A stretch of 49,632 nucleotides of DNA from Magnetovibrio sp. (lineage in GTDB: Bacteria > Pseudomonadota > Alphaproteobacteria > Rhodospirillales > Magnetovibrionaceae), in the NCBI GenBank assembly GCA_028281525.1, contig JANQJR010000012.1:1-49632 (forward strand), read 5' to 3'. The notes under the pieces were generated by a model that saw only the letters and a program-made list of their open reading frames with translations, was not told the DNA's origin and made no database searches. Every line of letters starts with the position of its first letter. The first letter of the stretch is position 1. A program made the position numbers and the translations under genes. This document shows positions 45,065-49,632 of the stretch, piece after piece.

Positions 45065-46283
45065 TCAAGACCCGCAGATTCGCGTCGAAAACCTCTACAA
45101 GGTGTTCGGCACGGACCCACATTCCGTGATGCCCTTGGTGCACGAAGGGTTGGGCAAGGACGATCTTCTCGCCCGGACCGGCCATGCGCTGGGGCTCAAG
45201 GACATCAACCTGGATATCCAAAAGGGCGAGATCTTCGTCATCATGGGTTTGTCGGGCTCCGGCAAGTCGACGTTGATCCGCCATTTCAACCGCCTGATCG
45301 ATCCCACCGAAGGGGCGATTTTCATCGACGGCGTGGACGTCATGAGTCTCACGCAAAAAGAGTTGGAGGATTTCCGCCGCCATAAAATGTCGATGGTGTT
45401 CCAGCGTTTCGGCCTGTTGCCGCACAGGACCGTATTGGAAAACGTGGCGTTCGGACTTGCCGTTCAAAATGCCCCCAAAACGGAGCGTAACGCCAAGGCA
45501 CGGGAGTGGTTGGCGACGGTGGGGCTGGAAGGGTATGAGGACCAATACCCATCGCAACTGTCCGGCGGCCAGCAGCAACGTGTCGGCCTCGCGCGTGCGC
45601 TGTGCACGGACCCGGAAATCCTGTTGATGGACGAAGCGTTTTCCGCGCTCGATCCGCTGATCCGCTCGGGCATGCAGGATCAGTTGATCGAATTGCAAGA
45701 CAAGCTGCACAAGACCATCGTGTTCATCACCCACGACTTGGACGAAGCGTTGCGTCTGGGCGACCGCATCGCGATTTTGAAGGATGGGGCGTTGTCCCAG
45801 GTCGGCAAGCCCGAGGAAATCTTGCTCAATCCGGCGGACGATTACGTCGAAGCCTTCGTGCGCGACGTCAACCGTGCGCGGGTGCTGTCCGTGGACGTGG
45901 TGATGCAGCCCCCGCAATGCCGCCTGACTACCGCCAATATCGATGACGCGCTCAAACAAATGCGTGGTTGGAAGGAAGATTACGCTTACGTCTTCCATGA
46001 CGACGAATATCAGGGCGTCGTCACCCAGGATGCCTTGGAGGAAGTGTGCGAGAAACCGGACCGCAATCCGCCGCTTCATGAGGTCGCGAAGGAAGGCCCG
46101 GTCCTGCAGCCGGATATGGCGTTGCAGGATGCTTTGCCGGCGACGTTGGAATGCGAATACCCCGTGCCGGTTGTGGGCGAAGATGGTGAGTATCAAGGCA
46201 CGCTGTCGAAGGAAGACATGGTCGAAGTGCTCGCCAACAGCAATGAGGAGACTTCGGATAAGGAAGCTCCGAAAGTGGCTTAA
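45054..46283 (+). CDS. proV: Glycine betaine/proline-type ABC transporter, ATP-binding protein
   Basis: 409 residues. Walker A GLSGSGKST (65-73), Q-loop VFQRFGLLPHRTV, signature LSGGQQQRVGLARAL, Walker B ILLMDEAFSALDPLIRSGMQ and switch histidine VFITHDLDEAL. Residues 280-395 form a C-terminal CBS-type pair, which in this family senses ionic strength and gates transport. The operon therefore probably serves osmoprotection. Convergent with gltA, with a shared terminator. Confidence 0.94.
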   Translation: MATDQDPQIRVENLYKVFGTDPHSVMPLVHEGLGKDDLLARTGHALGLKDINLDIQKGEIFVIMGLSGSGKSTLIRHFNRLIDPTEGAIFIDGVDVMSLTQKELEDFRRHKMSMVFQRFGLLPHRTVLENVAFGLAVQNAPKTERNAKAREWLATVGLEGYEDQYPSQLSGGQQQRVGLARALCTDPEILLMDEAFSALDPLIRSGMQDQLIELQDKLHKTIVFITHDLDEALRLGDRIAILKDGALSQVGKPEEILLNPADDYVEAFVRDVNRARVLSVDVVMQPPQCRLTTANIDDALKQMRGWKEDYAYVFHDDEYQGVVTQDALEEVCEKPDRNPPLHEVAKEGPVLQPDMALQDALPATLECEYPVPVVGEDGEYQGTLSKEDMVEVLANSNEETSDKEAPKVA

Positions 46284-46335
46284 GGCTTAAGCCGGGTCAG
46301 ATAACGGCTCTCGTCTTCGTACATCGTTTGACAAA

Positions 46336-46366
46336 AAAACGGCGGCTCTGTATGAGCCGCCGTTTT
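46336..46366. terminator. Bidirectional terminator between proV and gltA
   Basis: AAAACGGCGGCTC (46336-46348) pairs perfectly with GAGCCGCCGTTTT (46354-46366) around a 5-base loop, with A-run and T-run on the two sides. It serves both converging genes. Confidence 0.93.
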
Positions 46367-46408
46367 GTATTGCCTTCACAAAGTGACCAAGATTAAGTCG
46401 ATCGCGCT

Positions 46409-47722
46409 CTAGTCGCGATCGCCGATTTTCACGTAATCGCGGGCCGGATAGCCGGTGAACAGCTGGCGCGGACGGCCGATCTTCTGGCTCGGGTCCTCGA
46501 TCATTTCGTTCCACTGAGCGACCCAGCCGACCGTGCGGGCCACGGCGAACAGAACCGTGAACATGGAGGTCGGAATGCCCATGGCGCGGAAGATGATGCC
46601 GGAATAGAAGTCGACGTTGGGATACAGCTTCTTGTCGACGAAATATTCGTCTTCCAGGGCGATCTTCTCCAGCTCCATCGCCAGCTCCAGCAGCGGGTCG
46701 TCTTCGACGCCCAACTCGCCCAAGACCTCGTGCGCGGTTTGGCGCATGACCTTGGCGCGTGGATCGAAGTTCTTGTAGACGCGGTGGCCGAAACCCATCA
46801 GGCGGAACGGATCTTCCTTGTCCTTGGCGCGTTTGATGTATTCCGGAATGTGATCGACCGAGCCGATTTCCTCGAGCATGGTCAACACCGCTTCGTTGGC
46901 GCCGCCGTGGGCCGGCCCCCAAAGGGATGCGATGCCCGCCGAAATACACGCGAACGGGTTCGCGCCGGACGAACCGGCCAAGCGCACGGTCGACGTGGAT
47001 GCATTCTGTTCGTGATCCATGTGCAGGATCAAGATGCGGTCCATGGCGCGTTCCAGCACCGGGTTGACCTCGTACGGCTCGCACGGGTTGGAGAACATCA
47101 TGTAGAGGAAGTTGCCCGAATAGCTGAGATCGTTGCGCGGATAGACGAACGGCATGCCGATGGAATAGCGATACGCGTTGGCGGCGATGGTCGGCATTTT
47201 GGCGATCATGCGGGTCGAGGCCACGAAACGGTGCTTGGGATCAGAGATATCCAAGCTGTCGTGGTAGAATGCCGCCAGCGCGCCGATCACGCCGACCATG
47301 ATGGCCATCGGGTGGCTGTCGCGGCGGAAACCGTCGTAGAAGCTGTGGATTTGTTCGTGCAGCATCGTGTGGTAGGTGATGCGGTCCGTGAACTTTTCCT
47401 TCTGCTCCTGGGTCGGCAACTCGCCGTAAATGAGCAGGTAGCAGGCCTCGACGTAATCCGAATCTACAGCCAGCTGTTCGATGGGATAGCCCCGATACAG
47501 CAGTTCGCCCTTTTCGCCGTCGATATAGGTGATGGCGGATTGGCAGCTGCCGGTGGATGTGAAGCCGGGATCGTAAGTAAAGTGACCGGTGTCGGCGTAC
47601 AGCTTGCGCACGTCAATGACGCGCGGCCCCACGCTGCCTTCGAGCACCGGAAGCTCCCAGCTTTCGCCCGTGTCGTTGTTCGTCAACGTAAAGGTGTGAT
47701 CGGCTACATTTTTTTGCTTCAT
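46409..47722 (-). CDS. gltA: Citrate synthase
   Basis: Condenses oxaloacetate and acetyl-CoA, entry to the TCA cycle. 437 residues, type II (hexameric, NADH-sensitive class) length. I chose ATG 47722 with AGGAG 4-5 bp upstream; a frame opening 21 codons earlier has no support. Catalytic residues lie in [17 protein letters not shown] (His), [12 protein letters not shown] (His) and [16 protein letters not shown] (Asp). The N-terminal beta domain ([15 protein letters not shown]) is present. Confidence 0.97.
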   Translation of the reverse strand: MKQKNVADHTFTLTNNDTGESWELPVLEGSVGPRVIDVRKLYADTGHFTYDPGFTSTGSCQSAITYIDGEKGELLYRGYPIEQLAVDSDYVEACYLLIYGELPTQEQKEKFTDRITYHTMLHEQIHSFYDGFRRDSHPMAIMVGVIGALAAFYHDSLDISDPKHRFVASTRMIAKMPTIAANAYRYSIGMPFVYPRNDLSYSGNFLYMMFSNPCEPYEVNPVLERAMDRILILHMDHEQNASTSTVRLAGSSGANPFACISAGIASLWGPAHGGANEAVLTMLEEIGSVDHIPEYIKRAKDKEDPFRLMGFGHRVYKNFDPRAKVMRQTAHEVLGELGVEDDPLLELAMELEKIALEDEYFVDKKLYPNVDFYSGIIFRAMGIPTSMFTVLFAVARTVGWVAQWNEMIEDPSQKIGRPRQLFTGYPARDYVKIGDRD

Positions 47723-47819
47723 GGACTCCTCGCCATTCTTGCCCGCCCAATCCAAATATCCAATGAGCGGGGATTCCTCTGACAAATTGGGCGCTTGGGC
47801 GCCTCTTGCAATGCTTGGG

Positions 47820-49220
47820 TTAAGCCCTTTCCAAGGCGTCGTCGAGACGCCCCAGACACTCGTCCTTTCCTAAAACTTCCATAACTTCGAATACGCTCGG
47901 CGAAATGTTCGACCCGCTCAGCGCCGCGCGCAGCGGCTGGGCGACCTTGCCGAGTTTCAAATTGGCCTGTTCGGCGTACGCCTTGGTGGCGTCTTGCAGG
48001 GGATCGGCGCGCCATTCGGCGGCGTTTTCCAATATAACACGCATTTCCCTGAGGACATCCTGTCCGTCGCCGGAAATCAGTTTGGCCGCTTTATCGTTCA
48101 TATCCAGGGGCCGGGTGCGTGCATAGAATGCTGAATTTTCAACAAGTTCTACGGTGTTTTTAGCGCGTTCCTTGAGGCCCGGCATGCCCGCCAGGATACG
48201 TTCCTGGGCGTTGGCGGCCAGGTTGCCTCCAACCGATGCCTCGAGCTCCGGCCAGATGATCTCCATCAATCGCCGGCTATCGGCTTCGCGCATGTAATGC
48301 GCATTCAGATGTGACAGCTTGTCCGCGTCGAAGCGCGCGGCGGCTTTGCCCACATCTTTGGCGTCGAACCATGCGATGGCCTGTTCGCGCGAAATGATCT
48401 CGTCGTCGCCGTGCCCCCAGCCCAAGCGCAGCAGGTAGTTGTTGACCGCTTCGGGTAAGAATCCCATATCGCGGTAGGCCTCGACCCCCAGCGCGCCGTG
48501 GCGCTTGGACAGCTTTTTGCCGTCCGCGCCGTGCAGCAGGGGCATGTGCGCAAAGGTCGGGCGCTTCCAGCCGAGTGCGTCGTAGATCTGCATCTGGCGG
48601 AAGGCGTTGGTCAGGTGGTCGTCGCCGCGCAGCACGAAGTTGACGCCCATGTCGTGGTCGTCCACCACCACCGCCAGCATGTAGGTGGGCGTGCCGTCGG
48701 AGCGCAGGATCACGAAATCGTCGATTTCCGCGTTGGAAACCTTCACTTCGCCCTGAATGATGTCGTCGATGGCCGTTTCGCCATCGTGATCGGCCTTGAT
48801 GCGCACCACGTAAGAGCCTTCGGCCGGATCGTGGTCTTTGTCGCGGCAGCGCCCGTCATAGCGCATAGGCCGGCCTTCGGCCTTGGCCTGTTCGCGCATG
48901 GCCGCCAGTTCGTCTGGCGTGCAGGTGCATTTGTAGGCGCGGCCCTGTGCCAGCAATTCCTGGGCAACTTCGGCATGGCGCGGTGCATTTTGGAACTGCG
49001 ACACCGCGTCGCCGTCCCAGTCCAGGCCCAGCCACTTGAGACCGGACTGGATGGCATCCACCGCTTCCTGGGTGGAGCGTTCGCGGTCCGTGTCCTCAAT
49101 GCGCAGCAAAAACTTGCCGCCGGTGTGTTTGGCGTAAAGGTAATTGAACAGCGCCGTGCGGGCGCCGCCAATGTGAAGAAAGCCCGTGGGTGAGGGCGCA
49201 AAACGCGTTACGACGGTCAT
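47820..49220 (-). CDS. gltX: Glutamyl-tRNA synthetase
   Basis: 466 residues from ATG 49220. Class I synthetase: HIGH-type motif [29 protein letters not shown], and KMSKS-type motif [12 protein letters not shown]. The segment [20 protein letters not shown] includes the cysteines of a zinc-like insertion (CTC and GRCRDKDH). A 25-residue N-terminal extension in the open frame is not used. Separated from gltA by about 100 bp; both run leftward. Confidence 0.96.
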   Translation of the reverse strand: MTVVTRFAPSPTGFLHIGGARTALFNYLYAKHTGGKFLLRIEDTDRERSTQEAVDAIQSGLKWLGLDWDGDAVSQFQNAPRHAEVAQELLAQGRAYKCTCTPDELAAMREQAKAEGRPMRYDGRCRDKDHDPAEGSYVVRIKADHDGETAIDDIIQGEVKVSNAEIDDFVILRSDGTPTYMLAVVVDDHDMGVNFVLRGDDHLTNAFRQMQIYDALGWKRPTFAHMPLLHGADGKKLSKRHGALGVEAYRDMGFLPEAVNNYLLRLGWGHGDDEIISREQAIAWFDAKDVGKAAARFDADKLSHLNAHYMREADSRRLMEIIWPELEASVGGNLAANAQERILAGMPGLKERAKNTVELVENSAFYARTRPLDMNDKAAKLISGDGQDVLREMRVILENAAEWRADPLQDATKAYAEQANLKLGKVAQPLRAALSGSNISPSVFEVMEVLGKDECLGRLDDALERA

Positions 49221-49304
49221 ATTTGCCGTTATTCTTTCGTTCTCAAATGCTTTGGTGCGGATGCCGTACCTAACCATTGGGGTAGGGTGTAGCATAATGT
49301 TTTC

Positions 49305-49362
49305 GCAATTGCAGCATCGATATGAAATTTCTGTGCAATCGCAGCGTATTCATACGAAATTT
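49305..49362. repeat. Imperfect direct repeat in the gltX/comEC intergenic region
   Basis: GCAATTGCAGCATCGATATG followed by AAATTT (49305-49330) is echoed by GCAATCGCAGCGTATTCATA followed by CGAAATTT (49335-49362), period about 30 bp. It lies between divergent genes and could be paired regulator sites for either. Confidence 0.4.
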
Positions 49363-49391
49363 TGCCGGGGAAGGATAGAAAAATCCTGAAT

Positions 49392-49632
49392 TTGCAGCAC
49401 ATTGGCATCGCGAACACGCAGTTTGCCGCGGCCTTGGGCGAACAGCGCGATCGCTGGGCGTTGTGGCTGCCGGTGTTGCTGGGCTGTGGAATCGGGGGGT
49501 ATTTCGCCTTGCCGTTCGAGCCGGACCTGGGCTGGACCGGGGCCGTGCTCTTAGGTCTAGCGGTCACGGCGTGGGGGGTGCGCCGTCACATGGGCCTGAG
49601 CGTATTGACGATTGCGCTGCTGACGGTGTTGC
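49392..49632 (+). CDS. ComEC/Rec2-like DNA-uptake channel protein, N-terminal part
   Basis: Open frame running off the window. The visible 80 residues (LGEQRDRWALWLPVLLGCGI, then YFALPFEPDLGWTGAVLLG) match the N-terminus of alphaproteobacterial ComEC proteins, with a cytoplasmic head and the first two to three membrane helices. Location divergent to gltX is the common arrangement. The start is uncertain: TTG 49392 is used, with GGGGAAGG about 18 bp upstream; TTG 49362 is an alternative. The catalytic and channel domains lie outside the window. Confidence 0.7.
   Translation, partial: MQHIGIANTQFAAALGEQRDRWALWLPVLLGCGIGGYFALPFEPDLGWTGAVLLGLAVTAWGVRRHMGLSVLTIALLTVL

Overview
The window (49.6 kb, fairly high G+C) looks like chromosomal DNA of a free-living alphaproteobacterium, most likely of the Rhodospirillales. 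This rests on gene content and order: nuoLMN-birA-coaX-RNase J-mce, lolC/E-lolD-dnaE, rpsB-tsf-pyrH-frr-uppS-cdsA-dxr-rseP-bamA-skp-lpxD-fabZ-lpxA-lpxI-lpxB, and gltA/gltX/comEC. LpxI is used instead of LpxH, and several genes start with GTG or TTG. No rRNA, tRNA, CRISPR array or transposase gene was seen.

Layout. 1-3682: end of the complex I operon (nuoL partial, nuoM, nuoN). 3693-9590: birA, an LpxR-type lipid A deacylase, coaX, RNase J, methylmalonyl-CoA epimerase, two tiny membrane proteins and a tag-type DNA glycosylase. 9592-12067: a secreted hypothetical protein and the lipoprotein-release ABC transporter. 12160-18165: about 6 kb of accessory genes between lolD and dnaE (SLAC1/TehA channel, bluB, a membrane protein with proline-rich ends, an intimin-like beta-barrel without passenger, and two duplicated secreted proteins). 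18256-22362: dnaE and a small cytochrome c'-like protein. 22438-23019, minus strand: a YegP/DUF1508 protein and two 38-residue paralogous CxxC membrane mini-proteins. 23424-25292: rpsB-tsf behind a structured leader.

25327-28658 is a quorum-sensing island between tsf and pyrH, which are normally adjacent. It holds two LuxR-type regulators, one LuxI-type acyl-homoserine-lactone synthase and two copies of a small acidic protein of unknown function. One copy overlaps the luxI stop codon. The copies, each with its terminator, form direct repeats around the first luxR. A 20-bp perfect inverted repeat upstream of luxI is a good lux-box candidate.

28989-41795 is one long envelope-biogenesis run: UMP kinase, ribosome recycling, undecaprenyl-PP, CDP-DAG and isoprenoid synthesis, site-2 protease, outer-membrane assembly and lipid A synthesis. 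It is interrupted between lpxA and lpxI by a roughly 267-bp fold-back element with long terminal inverted repeats. The right repeat contains the lpxI ribosome-binding site and start codon. 41797-42786: glyoxalase I and a shikimate kinase-like protein. 43103-46283: a glycine betaine/proline-type ABC importer. 46409-49220, minus: citrate synthase and glutamyl-tRNA synthetase. 49392-end: start of a ComEC-like protein.

The points most worth following are the quorum-sensing island with its duplicated unknown gene, the lpxA/lpxI fold-back element, the twin 38-residue CxxC proteins, and the passenger-less intimin barrel next to duplicated secreted proteins. All identifications come from reading the sequence; no database search was run.
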